Source of the DNA: Undibacterium piscinae | GTDB lineage: Bacteria; Pseudomonadota; Gammaproteobacteria; Burkholderiales; Burkholderiaceae_D | DNA length: 64,000 nucleotides | NCBI GenBank assembly: GCA_003970805.2 | Contig: CP051152.1 | Location: 3,348,001-3,412,000, forward strand | Direction of reading: 5' to 3' | Part shown: one piece after another, positions 17,160 to 26,357 of the stretch | Layout: each line of letters starts with the position of its first letter | Position numbering within the stretch: the first letter of the stretch is position 1 | The notes under the pieces: generated by a model | The model's input: only the letters and a program-made list of their open reading frames with translations | Databases searched by the model: none | What the model was told of the DNA's origin: nothing | Program-made: the position numbers and the translations under genes

Positions 17160-17969
17160 ATGAAGCTGCGTATTGCCACTTACAATATCCACAAAGGGGT
17201 TAGCGCTTTTGGTCGTAAGGCGCGTATCCATGGCCTCAAGGATGCGATCAATTTACTCGATGCCGATCTGGTGTTTCTGCAAGAGGTGCAGGGGCAGCAT
17301 GATTATCATGCGGAAATTCATACGCGCTGGCCGGAAATGGGACAGCACGCCTTTATTGCCGGTGACACCCATGAGGTGGCGTATGGCATGAATGCCGTGT
17401 ATCAACACGGCCATCACGGCAATGCCTTGCTGAGCCGTTTCTCCATTAGTTCTTCAATCAATTACGATGTCTCCGATCACGCCTATGAACAACGTGGCAT
17501 CCTGCATGTGGTGATACGGGTCGGCAGCATAGATGTGCATTGTTTCGTGATTCACCTGGGCTTGTTTGCCACCAGCCGGCGACGTCAGGTACAGGCCTTG
17601 ATCAGTGAAATTCAAAATAAGTTGCCGGCCGATGCCCCTTTGATTATCGCCGGTGATTTTAATGACTGGAGCAAGGGTCTGAGCCAGACCTTGTATCAGC
17701 AGCTCGGGGTCAGGGAGGCGTTTGATAGTGAGCGGGCGCAGGGCGCATCGCTGCTTACGCTGAGCGGCATGCGCGGCCTGCTGACGCAACCGCGCTTTAA
17801 GCATGCACATACCTTTCCCGCGGAAATGCCTTGCCTGTGCCTTGATCGTGTGTATCTGCGCGGCTTTCAGGTGGAACAGGCGGAAGTCTTGCGCGGCGCG
17901 CCATGGACTACCTTGTCTGATCATGTCCCTATCGTGGTGACCCTCGATTTCGCTGCCGGGCGCACATGA
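17160..17969 (+). CDS. Endonuclease/exonuclease/phosphatase family protein
   Basis: A 269-aa protein of the EEP (DNase I-like) superfamily. Seen: RIATYNIHKGVS at the N-terminus (metal-site Asn), DLVFLQEVQG (catalytic Glu), IIAGDFNDWS (Asp/Asn pair) and LSDHVPIVVTLDF at the C-terminus (catalytic Asp-His). It has no signal peptide. Such proteins cleave phosphodiester bonds in nucleic acids or phospholipids; the substrate is unknown. It is followed 15 nt later by the phospholipase D-type synthase, an association common in Burkholderiales that hints at phospholipid metabolism. Confidence 0.85.
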   Translation: MKLRIATYNIHKGVSAFGRKARIHGLKDAINLLDADLVFLQEVQGQHDYHAEIHTRWPEMGQHAFIAGDTHEVAYGMNAVYQHGHHGNALLSRFSISSSINYDVSDHAYEQRGILHVVIRVGSIDVHCFVIHLGLFATSRRRQVQALISEIQNKLPADAPLIIAGDFNDWSKGLSQTLYQQLGVREAFDSERAQGASLLTLSGMRGLLTQPRFKHAHTFPAEMPCLCLDRVYLRGFQVEQAEVLRGAPWTTLSDHVPIVVTLDFAAGRT

Positions 17970-17984
17970 AAATATCGGCGCTAA

Positions 17985-19148
17985 ATGCGTAAGCTCAATT
18001 TCATTTCGGGTAATGAGGTGCGCTTATTGCATTGTGGCAGTGACTACTTTGTTAGCCTGCTTCAAGAGATTCTGCAGGCGCGTACTGAAATCTATCTTGA
18101 AACCTATATTTTTTCCGATGATGCGATTTCCCTCCAGGTGCAGGGCGCGCTGATAGCTGCGGCTGCGCGCGGCGTGCAGGTACGTATCATCATCGACTGG
18201 GTCGGCACCGGAGAGCAGCGCTCGCAACAACTGCTGCGGGAGTTCGCTCTGGCGGGTGTGGCTTGCCGTTGTTTTAATCCCTGGTTTAAGCGCGGGCTGT
18301 CGCGCACGCACAGAAAAATAGCGGTGTTTGACCGTCGTGTCGCCTTGGTCGGCGGTCTCAATATCATTGATGACCTGATCTCGGATGATGGTTCCGGCTT
18401 GGTACTGGCCTTTCCGCGCTGGGATTTTGCGGTGAGCGTGAAGGGGGGATTATTGTCGTCTATCCACCTGGAAGTGGAGGCGCAATGGCTCAGGCTAGGC
18501 AAGCTCAATCTCATTTCACGGGTGCAGTTAATCCGGGATTTGCGTCAGGAGTTGCGCATAGGCTCGAATCAGCCTATGCAGGCCGCCTTGGTGGTAAGGG
18601 ATAATTTACGCAATCGCAGCACCATACAGCGCGCCTATTTGCAGGCTTTAGGGATGGCAAGGAAGCGTGCGATTCTGGCTAATCCGTATTTTGCACCAGG
18701 CCGCAAGTTACGTAATGCCTTGATTTCGGCCGCCTCGCGCGGGGTCGACGTCACCTTGCTGATCGGGGTTGGACAATTCAAGCTGCAGGATGCCGTCACG
18801 CACTCTTTTTATCCTAAGCTGTTGCTACATGGGGTGAAAATCATCGAATACAGGCGCACCCAGTTGCATGCCAAAGTTGCCGTGATTGATGATGAATGGG
18901 CGACCGTAGGCTCGAGTAATTTCGATGGCTTGAGCTTATTCGTCAATCAGGAAGCCAATATCGTGATCCGCGACCAGGACTTTGCCCGTAATTTGACCGT
19001 GCATCTGGAACAGGGGATAGCCGATGGGGTCGCGGTAGCCGCTGAGGATTATGCCAACCATCCGTGGTACCGGCGCTTCTGGTATGGCACCGCCTACCTG
19101 CTGTACCGTGGCTTGATGCGCATCGCTACGCTAGGCAGCTATACCTAA
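17985..19148 (+). CDS. clsB: Cardiolipin synthase / phospholipase D family protein
   Basis: A 387-aa protein with two HKD motifs: RTHRKIAVFD around H109 and QLHAKVAVIDDEWATVGSSNFD around H295, the latter with the typical GSSNFD continuation. No N-terminal membrane helices precede the catalytic domains, as in ClsB rather than ClsA. Expected to make cardiolipin or exchange phosphatidyl groups at the inner membrane. The symbol is by family likeness. Last gene of the nudB run. Confidence 0.85.
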   Translation: MRKLNFISGNEVRLLHCGSDYFVSLLQEILQARTEIYLETYIFSDDAISLQVQGALIAAAARGVQVRIIIDWVGTGEQRSQQLLREFALAGVACRCFNPWFKRGLSRTHRKIAVFDRRVALVGGLNIIDDLISDDGSGLVLAFPRWDFAVSVKGGLLSSIHLEVEAQWLRLGKLNLISRVQLIRDLRQELRIGSNQPMQAALVVRDNLRNRSTIQRAYLQALGMARKRAILANPYFAPGRKLRNALISAASRGVDVTLLIGVGQFKLQDAVTHSFYPKLLLHGVKIIEYRRTQLHAKVAVIDDEWATVGSSNFDGLSLFVNQEANIVIRDQDFARNLTVHLEQGIADGVAVAAEDYANHPWYRRFWYGTAYLLYRGLMRIATLGSYT

Positions 19149-19471
19149 TACATGGAGTGGCGCTTAGGCGATTTTGTAGCAGCTTGCTTGCCAGTGCGGT
19201 TGAGCGTGCGTCATTTCGTACCGCGCGCCAAGACATATCCGGGTTGACTAAATGGATGGATGCCGCGGCGGCCTATGAATCGTTTATACGGCATCACACC
19301 ATCTCGTGACAGACCCTTGCTTGCCCGACTCGACGATAGAGTGTGTCATTAAAAGAACAACTTCCTCATCCTGATTTAGCTGTAAATGGCTAGTATTCCT
19401 GAATAGGATGAAATACATCGTAGAAAATAGTATGATCGTTTTTAAATTAACTAAAAGTAGATTTTTTATTA
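19149..19471. other. Intergenic region without recognised gene
   Basis: About 320 bases. A short open frame runs from inside the clsB gene to 19309 but has no family content. The last 100 bases are AT-rich and presumably hold the hslR promoter; no consensus pair is convincing. Confidence 0.4.
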
Positions 19472-19849
19472 ATGAGTGAGAATATTCGAATTGATAAGTG
19501 GTTGTGGGCGGCCAGATTTTTTAAGACTCGTAGTTTGGCCACTCATGCCGTTGATCTGGGGCGAGTCTTGCAAAATCAGCAGCGCGTCAAGCCAGCCCAT
19601 ACTGTGAAGTTGGGTGACCTGATCGAGGTGCATCAGGGGGATCAAGTCTGGCAGATAACGGTGGTGCGTATCCTCGATGTGCGTGGTTCCGCAAGTGTGG
19701 CGCAAACCATGTATCAGGAGACGGAAGAAAGCATCGCAAAGCGTGTGCTGGCGGCGGAAAATAAAAAGCTCTATCAGGAACCGGGCGCAGTGCTGGCACG
19801 GCGCCCGACCAAGCGCGAGCGCCGTCAGCTTGATTTCACCAGAAATTGA
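19472..19849 (+). CDS. hslR: RNA-binding S4-domain protein (Hsp15 family)
   Basis: A 125-aa protein with an S4 RNA-binding domain at its N-terminus: IRIDKWLWAARFFKTRSLATHAVDLGRV, then VKPAHTVKLGDLIEV. Hsp15 of E. coli is a heat-shock protein that binds free 50S subunits carrying nascent chains and helps recycle them. The basic C-terminus (RRPTKRERRQLDF) is typical of this group. The start at 19472 has no strong ribosome site. Confidence 0.88.
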   Translation: MSENIRIDKWLWAARFFKTRSLATHAVDLGRVLQNQQRVKPAHTVKLGDLIEVHQGDQVWQITVVRILDVRGSASVAQTMYQETEESIAKRVLAAENKKLYQEPGAVLARRPTKRERRQLDFTRN

Positions 19850-19971
19850 GGAAGCGGACGGCAACTACTTGAATCACGAATAAGTAGATACTCTCCTCTA
19901 GAAGCTTCTTTCTGGTTTGACTTTTGGTTCGCTGTGATTAATAGTACGAGCGTTCGATTAATTCATATATT

Positions 19972-19988
19972 TGCATTAATTAAATGCA
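19972..19988. promoter_or_regulatory. Palindrome upstream of the TetR gene (possible operator)
   Basis: TGCATT-N5-AATGCA, perfect 6-bp arms, 33 nt before the tetR ATG. Size and placement suit an autoregulatory TetR-family operator. I found no matching copy before the acyl-CoA dehydrogenase gene, so this is tentative. Confidence 0.35.
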
Positions 19989-20020
19989 TCCACGAATCAT
20001 CTTAATAAGTAAATTGTAAT

Positions 20021-20638
20021 ATGAATATGACATCGAAATTCATGCGCAAGGGAGAATTGACCCGGGCTGCTATCCTGGACGTTGCTCTGGATGCTGCCAG
20101 TCGCGATGGTATCGAAGGTCTGACGATTGGTTTGTTGGCCGATAAGATGAATATGAGTAAGTCTGGTGTTTTCGCGCATTTTGGATCGCGTGAAGATTTG
20201 CAGATAGAAGTGTTGAAGTTGTATCACCACCACTTTGAGCGGGAAGTGTTTTATCCCAGCATGAAGGAAGAACGTGGCTTGCCCCGTCTGCAGGCGATGT
20301 TTGCCTTGTGGGTGAAACGGGTTACGGTAGAAATCGCCTCAGGGTGCATCTATATCAGTGGCGCGGCCGAGTACGATGATCGTCAGGGGCCGATACGGGA
20401 AGAGTTAGTCGGGATGGTGCATGCATGGCAGGGCGCCTTGCACCGTGCGGTAACGCAGGCAATTGCCTTAGGGCATTTGAATGCAGAGGTGGATCCGGAT
20501 CAGATTGTGTATGAAATGTATGGCTTGATACTTGCCTTGCATCACGACGCACGCTTCCTGCGCAAACCAGGTAGTGTCAACCGGGCAGAAATTGGTTTTG
20601 AAAGAATGATTGAATGTTATGCACCTGTGAAGCGCTGA
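20021..20638 (+). CDS. TetR/AcrR family transcriptional regulator
   Basis: A 205-aa one-component regulator. Residues about 12-60 form the TetR helix-turn-helix: TRAAILDVALDAASRDGIEGLTIGLLADKMNMSKSGVFAHFGSREDLQ. The C-terminal helical part (ligand binding and dimerisation) is variable but has the WxxALxxAVxxAI-like pattern of TetR_C domains. It sits 112 nt upstream of the acyl-CoA dehydrogenase on the same strand, so it plausibly controls the beta-oxidation genes in response to an acyl-CoA; that is inference from location. Confidence 0.88.
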   Translation: MNMTSKFMRKGELTRAAILDVALDAASRDGIEGLTIGLLADKMNMSKSGVFAHFGSREDLQIEVLKLYHHHFEREVFYPSMKEERGLPRLQAMFALWVKRVTVEIASGCIYISGAAEYDDRQGPIREELVGMVHAWQGALHRAVTQAIALGHLNAEVDPDQIVYEMYGLILALHHDARFLRKPGSVNRAEIGFERMIECYAPVKR

Positions 20639-20750
20639 GAAGCGGCGATAGAAAGCTGTTTTTGGCGCTGCCAGCAGTGTGTGCAATATGAGATTTTTGA
20701 ATTGTAATTGTTTAAATTAGCTGTTTTAACTTTGTCTTCTGGAGAAAATT

Positions 20751-22541
20751 ATGGGTCAATACGTCGCTCCCTTGCGTGATATGCAATTCGTTTTGCATGA
20801 GCTGTTAGCCGTTGAAGGCGAACTAAAACATTTGCCAAAATACGAAGAAATTGATGCTGATATCATCAATCAGGTGTTGGAAGAAGGTGGTAAATTTACT
20901 TCGGAAGTACTGTTTCCGTTGAACCACTCCGGTGATCGCGAAGGCTGTCATCACGATAAGGCCACTAAAGCGGTTACTACACCTAAAGGCTTTAAAGAAG
21001 CCTACCAGCAATACGTTGCAGCCGGTTGGCCTGCCTTGTCTTGCGATCCGGAATACGGTGGTCAAGGCTTGCCACTGGTATTGAATAACTCGTTCTACGA
21101 AATGCTCAATTCGGCAAATCAGGCTTGGACTATGTACCCTGGCTTGTCGCACGGCGCTTATGAGTGCATCCATGAGCATGGTACTGCAGAGCAAAAAGCA
21201 CTGTACCTGCCAAAATTGATCGCTGGCGAATGGACCGGTACTATGTGCCTGACCGAGCCACATTGCGGTACCGATCTGGGTCTGCTGCGCTCCAAAGCTG
21301 AGCCACAGGCTGACGGTTCCTACAAAATCACTGGCGCAAAGATTTTCATCTCTGCCGGTGAACATGATATGGCCGAAAATATCGTCCATCTGGTATTGGC
21401 TCGTTTGCCAGGCGCACCAGAAGGCTCCAAAGGTATTTCCCTGTTCATCGTACCTAAGTTCCTGCCAAATGCAGATGGTTCCAACGGTGCGCGCAATCCG
21501 ATTTTCTGCGGCGCGATCGAAGAGAAAATGGGTATCCACGGCAATTCCACTTGCCAGATGAACCTCGACGATGCGACCGGTTGGTTGATCGGCGGCCCCA
21601 ACAAAGGTCTGAACGCGATGTTCGTGTTCATGAACGCAGCACGTCTGGGCGTTGGTATGCAAGGTCTGGGTTTGACTGAAATCGCTTACCAAAATGCACT
21701 GGTGTACGCAAAAGACCGTATCCAGATGCGTAGCCTGTCTGGTGTTAAGGCGCCGGAAAAAGCAGCTGATCCTATCATCGTTCACGCTGACGTACGTCGC
21801 ATGTTGTTCACCGCTAAGGCTTACGCAGAAGGCGCGCGCGCATTCTGTTCTTACGTTGCGCTGCAATTGGATAAAGAACTGACTCACCCTGATGAAGCGG
21901 TACGTAAAGAGTGCGCTGACGAAGTCGCCTTGTTGACACCGATCATCAAAGCCTTCATCACTGACAACGCATGGACTGCCACTTCCGAGTGTATGCAAGT
22001 GTACGGCGGCCACGGTTTCATCTCCGAATGGGGCATGGAGCAATACGTGCGCGACGCTCGCATCAACATGATTTACGAAGGTACTAACACTATCCAGTCC
22101 TTGGATTTGCTGGGTCGTAAAATCCTCGGCGACAACGGCGCGAAATTGCGTAAGTTCGGCGCTAAAGTACAAGCTTTCGTTGAAGCCAACGGCACTAACG
22201 AAGAGCTGTCCGAGTTCATCACACCTTTGGGTGAGTTGGGCGACAAAGTCACTAAACTGACTATGGAAATCGGCATGAAAGCCTTCCAGAATGCAGATGA
22301 AGTCGGCGCTGCTGCCGTACCTTACCTGCGTGTGGTCGGCCATCTGGTGTACAGCTATTTCTTCGCGCAAATGGCGAAGATCGCTCTGGAGAAGAAAGAT
22401 TCCGGCGATACGTTCTACACGGCCAAACTGGCAACAACACGTTTCTACTTCGCTCGCCTGTACCCTGAGACAGCGATGTTGATCCGCCAGGCACGTTCTG
22501 GTTCTGCCAACTTGCTCTCTTTAGACGCAGACTTGTTCTAA
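20751..22541 (+). CDS. Acyl-CoA dehydrogenase
   Basis: FAD-dependent acyl-CoA dehydrogenase of 596 aa with the extra C-terminal domain of the long acyl-CoA dehydrogenase group. Seen: GTMCLTEPHCGTDLGLLRSKA (FAD/substrate region), NSTCQMNLDDATGWLIGGPNKGL, VYGGHGFISEWGMEQYVRDA and YEGTNTIQSLDLLGRKIL, where E443 is the likely catalytic base. It performs the first beta-oxidation step. A clear GGAG ribosome site precedes the ATG. The gene is followed by the bifunctional dehydrogenase/hydratase and thiolase, so all core steps are encoded together. Its codon use, like that of the next two genes, looks more selective than the surroundings, suggesting high expression. Confidence 0.95.
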   Translation: MGQYVAPLRDMQFVLHELLAVEGELKHLPKYEEIDADIINQVLEEGGKFTSEVLFPLNHSGDREGCHHDKATKAVTTPKGFKEAYQQYVAAGWPALSCDPEYGGQGLPLVLNNSFYEMLNSANQAWTMYPGLSHGAYECIHEHGTAEQKALYLPKLIAGEWTGTMCLTEPHCGTDLGLLRSKAEPQADGSYKITGAKIFISAGEHDMAENIVHLVLARLPGAPEGSKGISLFIVPKFLPNADGSNGARNPIFCGAIEEKMGIHGNSTCQMNLDDATGWLIGGPNKGLNAMFVFMNAARLGVGMQGLGLTEIAYQNALVYAKDRIQMRSLSGVKAPEKAADPIIVHADVRRMLFTAKAYAEGARAFCSYVALQLDKELTHPDEAVRKECADEVALLTPIIKAFITDNAWTATSECMQVYGGHGFISEWGMEQYVRDARINMIYEGTNTIQSLDLLGRKILGDNGAKLRKFGAKVQAFVEANGTNEELSEFITPLGELGDKVTKLTMEIGMKAFQNADEVGAAAVPYLRVVGHLVYSYFFAQMAKIALEKKDSGDTFYTAKLATTRFYFARLYPETAMLIRQARSGSANLLSLDADLF

Positions 22542-22617
22542 CTTATTTTAAATAAGCGCTGGCCCTGCAACACAACAGTGATGTGGGGCCAGTTTCTAGA
22601 TCACCATGAGGTTACAA

Positions 22618-25017
22618 ATGACCAATTTCATCGTTAAAAAAGTCGCCGTTCTTGGCGCAGGCGTGATGGGTGCGCAAATCGCCGCACATTGCATCAATGC
22701 TAAAGTGCCGGTAATCCTGTTTGACCTGCCAGCTAAAGAAGGTCCTAAGAACGGTATCGTGTTGCGCGCTATCGAGAACCTGAAGAAGCTCAATCCTGCG
22801 CCTTTGGGCAATAAGGATGATGCAGCCTTGATCGAAGTCGCTAACTACGAAGACAATCTGGAACTGTTGGCTGGTTGCGATCTGATCATCGAAGCGATTG
22901 CCGAACGTATGGACTGGAAGCATGATCTGTACAAGAAAGTCGCTCCTCACATTGCCCCTAACGCGATCTTCGCATCGAACACTTCCGGCCTGTCGATCAC
23001 GGCATTGTCAGAAGGTTTTGATTCCGAATTGAAAGCGCGTTATTGTGGCGTGCATTTCTTCAACCCACCACGTTACATGCACCTGGTTGAGTTGATCCCT
23101 ACCGTTGCGACACGTCCTGAAATCATCGACCAGCTCGAAGGCTTCCTGACCACAACACTGGGCAAGGGCGTAGTCCGCGCTAAAGATACACCTAACTTCA
23201 TCGCTAACCGTGTCGGCGTTTTCGGCATGCTGGCAACCATCTATCAAGCGCAGCAATTTGGCTTGTCGGTCGATGTCGTCGATGACCTGACCGGTAAAAA
23301 ACTCGGTCGCGCTTCTTCCGGTACTTTCCGTACGGCAGACGTGGTTGGTCTGGACACCATGGGTCATGTAATCAAGACCATGCAAGACAACCTGGCGGAT
23401 GATCCTTTCTTCGCTGTCTACAAGACACCCGAAGTGCTGGCCAAATTGGTCGCCGCCGGTGCCCTGGGTCAAAAAGCCGGTGCTGGTTTCTACAAAAAAG
23501 TCGGCAAGGAAATTCAACGTCTCGATTTCGCGACAGCACAATACGTGACTGGCGGCGCGAAGGCCGATGACGTGGTCGCCCGTATGCTGAAGGAAAAAGA
23601 TCCGGTCAAGAAAATGAAGACCTTGCGTGAATCGACCAATGTACAGGCACAGTTCCTGTGGGCGATTTTCCGCGACGCTTTCCATTACATCGCCGTACAT
23701 AGCGCCAGCATTGCAGACAATGCGCGCGACATCGATTTCGCTATGCGTTGGGGTTTCGGCTGGAACGTCGGTCCTTTCGAAACATGGCAGGCAGCAGGCT
23801 GGCAAGAAGTTGCCGGTTGGGTAAAAGCAGATATCGACGCCGGCAAAGCGCTGTGCAATGCACCGTTGCCAGCTTGGGTATTTGATGGCCAGGTCGCTGA
23901 AAATAAGGGCGTACACACACCACAAGGTTCATGGTCTGCGGCAACTGGCACTTTCGTGCCACGTTCGACTCTGGCTGTGTACGACCGTCAGGCTTTCCGC
24001 GCTACCGTATTCGGTACCGGCGTAGCGACTGGCGCAACTGCCGGCACGACTTTCTTCGAAGATGATTCAGTCCGTATCTGGCACCAGAACGATGATGTGC
24101 TGATCTTGTCCCTGAAGACTAAGATGCACGTTCTTGGCCCTGGCGTTATCGACGGTATGGAAAAAGCAGTTGCCGAAGCCGAGAAAAATTTCAAAGGCTT
24201 GGTGATCTGGAGTGCTGATGCAGCCGAAGGCGGTGCTTTCTCCGCTGGCGCTGATTTGCAAGCGATGTTGCCATTGTTTATGTCCGGTGGCGTCAAAGCC
24301 ATTGAGCCAGCGATCGTGCGTTTGCAACAAGCGCATCAAGGCCTGAAATACGCTAACGTACCAGTTGTGGCAGCCGTATCTGGCCTGGCACTGGGCGGTG
24401 GTTGCGAATTGATGATGCACGCCGCTAAGCGCGTCGCTTCCATTGAATCGTACATCGGTCTGGTTGAAGTCGGTGTTGGTCTGATCCCTGCCGGTGGTGG
24501 TTTGAAAGAGGCAGCAGTTCGTGCCGCTAAAGACGCTAAAGGTACTGACCTGTTGCAGTTCCTGAAGAACTACTTCACCAATGCAGCTACTGCAGCGGTT
24601 TCCAAGTCAGCTTTGGAAGCGCAGAAAATGGGTTACCTGTCTGCGGATGACGTGATCGTTTTCAATGCCTACGAGTTGTTGCATGTTGCCAAGGTAGAAG
24701 CGCGCGCCATGTTTGACGCCGGCTATCGTGCACCGATGAAAGCTCCGGTACCAGTGGCAGGCCGCTACGGTATGGCGACTATCACTGCACAGTTGGTGAA
24801 TATGCGTGACGGTGGCTTCATCTCTGCGCATGACTACAAACTGGGCGCGATGATTGCCGAGATCGTTTCCGGTGGTGAAATCGAAAACGGCGCAATCGTC
24901 AATGAACAATGGTTGCTGGATCTGGAACGCAAGGCATTCATGGAATTGCTGAATCACCCTAAAACGCAAGAGCGGATTATGGGCATGATGCAAACCGGCA
25001 AACCAGTCCGTAACTAA
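22618..25017 (+). CDS. 3-hydroxyacyl-CoA dehydrogenase / enoyl-CoA hydratase
   Basis: Bifunctional beta-oxidation enzyme of 799 aa. The N-terminal half is the NAD-dependent dehydrogenase (KVAVLGAGVMGAQIAAHCINA with GAGVMG near residues 13-18; FASNTSGLSITAL; GVHFFNPPRYMHLVELIP; NRVGVFGM). The C-terminal part is a crotonase fold (GAFSAGADLQAML near 540 and VSGLALGGGCELMMHAAKRVA near 590). This order is reversed relative to E. coli FadB/FadJ and common in Burkholderiales. Start at ATG 22618, placed behind a GAGG site; an ATG at 22606 overlaps that site. Located 76 nt after the acyl-CoA dehydrogenase and 15 nt before the thiolase. Confidence 0.94.
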   Translation: MTNFIVKKVAVLGAGVMGAQIAAHCINAKVPVILFDLPAKEGPKNGIVLRAIENLKKLNPAPLGNKDDAALIEVANYEDNLELLAGCDLIIEAIAERMDWKHDLYKKVAPHIAPNAIFASNTSGLSITALSEGFDSELKARYCGVHFFNPPRYMHLVELIPTVATRPEIIDQLEGFLTTTLGKGVVRAKDTPNFIANRVGVFGMLATIYQAQQFGLSVDVVDDLTGKKLGRASSGTFRTADVVGLDTMGHVIKTMQDNLADDPFFAVYKTPEVLAKLVAAGALGQKAGAGFYKKVGKEIQRLDFATAQYVTGGAKADDVVARMLKEKDPVKKMKTLRESTNVQAQFLWAIFRDAFHYIAVHSASIADNARDIDFAMRWGFGWNVGPFETWQAAGWQEVAGWVKADIDAGKALCNAPLPAWVFDGQVAENKGVHTPQGSWSAATGTFVPRSTLAVYDRQAFRATVFGTGVATGATAGTTFFEDDSVRIWHQNDDVLILSLKTKMHVLGPGVIDGMEKAVAEAEKNFKGLVIWSADAAEGGAFSAGADLQAMLPLFMSGGVKAIEPAIVRLQQAHQGLKYANVPVVAAVSGLALGGGCELMMHAAKRVASIESYIGLVEVGVGLIPAGGGLKEAAVRAAKDAKGTDLLQFLKNYFTNAATAAVSKSALEAQKMGYLSADDVIVFNAYELLHVAKVEARAMFDAGYRAPMKAPVPVAGRYGMATITAQLVNMRDGGFISAHDYKLGAMIAEIVSGGEIENGAIVNEQWLLDLERKAFMELLNHPKTQERIMGMMQTGKPVRN

Positions 25018-25032
25018 TCGGGAGTAGATAAA

Positions 25033-26229
25033 ATGACTAAACAACTTCAAGACGCGTATATCGTCGCAGCAACCCGTACCCCGATCGGCAAATCCGGCCG
25101 CGGTATGTTCAAAAACACTCGCCCGGATGATCTGTTGGTGCGTGTATTGCAAAACGCTTTGGCCCAGGTACCTAACCTCGATCCTAAACTGATCGAAGAC
25201 GCTATCGTCGGTTGCTCTTTCCCGGAAGCTGAACAAGGTAGCAATCTGGCCCGTATGGCCGTATTGCTGGCTGGCTTGCCACAAACTGTCGGTGGTATCA
25301 CCGTCAATCGTTTCTGCGCTTCCGGTATCAGTGCCGTTGCGATGGCCGCTGACCGTATCCGCGTCGGCCAGGCTGACGTAATGATCGCTGCCGGTGCAGA
25401 ATCGATGTCCATGGTACCGATGATGGGTCATCATCCATCCATGAACATGGGTATCTTCAAGGACGAAAACATCGGTATGGCCTATGGTATGGGTCTGACC
25501 GCTGAGAAGGTTGCCCAGCAATGGAAAATCTCGCGCGAAGCGCAAGATGAATTTGCCCTGCAATCACATCAACGTGCGATCGCTGCGCAAAACGCCGGTT
25601 ACTTCGATGCTGAGACAACTTCAGTTGAAATCATCGAACGCATCCCGAATCTGGCTACCGGCCAGATCGAGTTGAAAACCCGCACCGTCAGCCGTGACGA
25701 AGGTGCGCGTCCGGATACTTCAATCGAAGGTTTGGCAAAACTGCGTCCGGTATTTGCCGCTAAAGGTAGTGTTACTGCCGGTAACAGCTCGCAAACTTCA
25801 GATGGCGCTGGTGCCTTGATTCTGGTCAGCGAAAAAATCCTGAAGATGTTCAACCTGACTCCATTGGCACGTTTCGCTTCCTTCGCGGTGCGCGGCGTAC
25901 CACCGGAAATCATGGGTATCGGTCCTAAAGAAGCGATCCCTGCGGCTTGCCGCGCGGCTGGCATCACCCAAGACCAGATCGACTGGTTTGAATTGAACGA
26001 AGCGTTTGCAGCCCAATCCCTGGCAGTAGTGCAGGATCTTGGCCTGGATCCGGCTAAAGTCAATCCTATGGGCGGCGCGATTGCTCTGGGCCACCCACTG
26101 GGCGCAACTGGCGCGATCCGTTCCGCTACGACTATCCACGCTTTGCATCGCAACAACCTGAAATACGGTATGGTGACTATGTGTGTTGGTACCGGTATGG
26201 GCGCAGCAGGTATTTTCGAGCGCATGTAA
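25033..26229 (+). CDS. Acetyl-CoA C-acyltransferase (thiolase)
   Basis: A 398-aa thiolase that cleaves 3-ketoacyl-CoA to acetyl-CoA and a shortened acyl-CoA. Catalytic C95 lies in VNRFCASGISAVAMAADRI; the C-terminal signature NPMGGAIALGHPLGATGA supplies the His and CVGTGMGAAGIFER the second Cys. The N-terminal RTPIGKSGRG is typical of FadA/FadI-type enzymes. It ends the main beta-oxidation transcription unit, which is closed by an intrinsic terminator. Confidence 0.95.
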   Translation: MTKQLQDAYIVAATRTPIGKSGRGMFKNTRPDDLLVRVLQNALAQVPNLDPKLIEDAIVGCSFPEAEQGSNLARMAVLLAGLPQTVGGITVNRFCASGISAVAMAADRIRVGQADVMIAAGAESMSMVPMMGHHPSMNMGIFKDENIGMAYGMGLTAEKVAQQWKISREAQDEFALQSHQRAIAAQNAGYFDAETTSVEIIERIPNLATGQIELKTRTVSRDEGARPDTSIEGLAKLRPVFAAKGSVTAGNSSQTSDGAGALILVSEKILKMFNLTPLARFASFAVRGVPPEIMGIGPKEAIPAACRAAGITQDQIDWFELNEAFAAQSLAVVQDLGLDPAKVNPMGGAIALGHPLGATGAIRSATTIHALHRNNLKYGMVTMCVGTGMGAAGIFERM

Positions 26230-26311
26230 GCAGAACCGCTGATACGGCGCGGCGCGGTGTAATTTTCTGCCCGCCACGCTGGCCCGGCACTTGCTTCGCA
26301 CAGAAGCTAAG

Positions 26312-26347
26312 AACCGCACATAGGTAATGCTCTGTGCGGTTTTTTTA
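26312..26347 (+). terminator. Intrinsic terminator after the thiolase gene
   Basis: AACCGCACA (26312-26320) and TGTGCGGTT (26333-26341) form a 9-bp stem with a 12-nt loop, followed by a T-tract to 26347. It separates the thiolase from the hydrolase gene, whose ATG is 11 nt further on. Confidence 0.93.
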
Positions 26348-26357
26348 TGGAGCTAGG

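Noticed and set aside
19064..19309. Small gene overlapping the end of clsB
   Set aside because: The frame overlaps a well-supported gene out of phase, has no recognisable domain and no ribosome site.
20823..22370. 515-codon open frame on the minus strand opposite the acyl-CoA dehydrogenase
   Set aside because: It mirrors a highly biased coding gene, has no family content and no ribosome site. Similar long antisense frames lie opposite the hydratase/dehydrogenase and thiolase genes. All are shadows.
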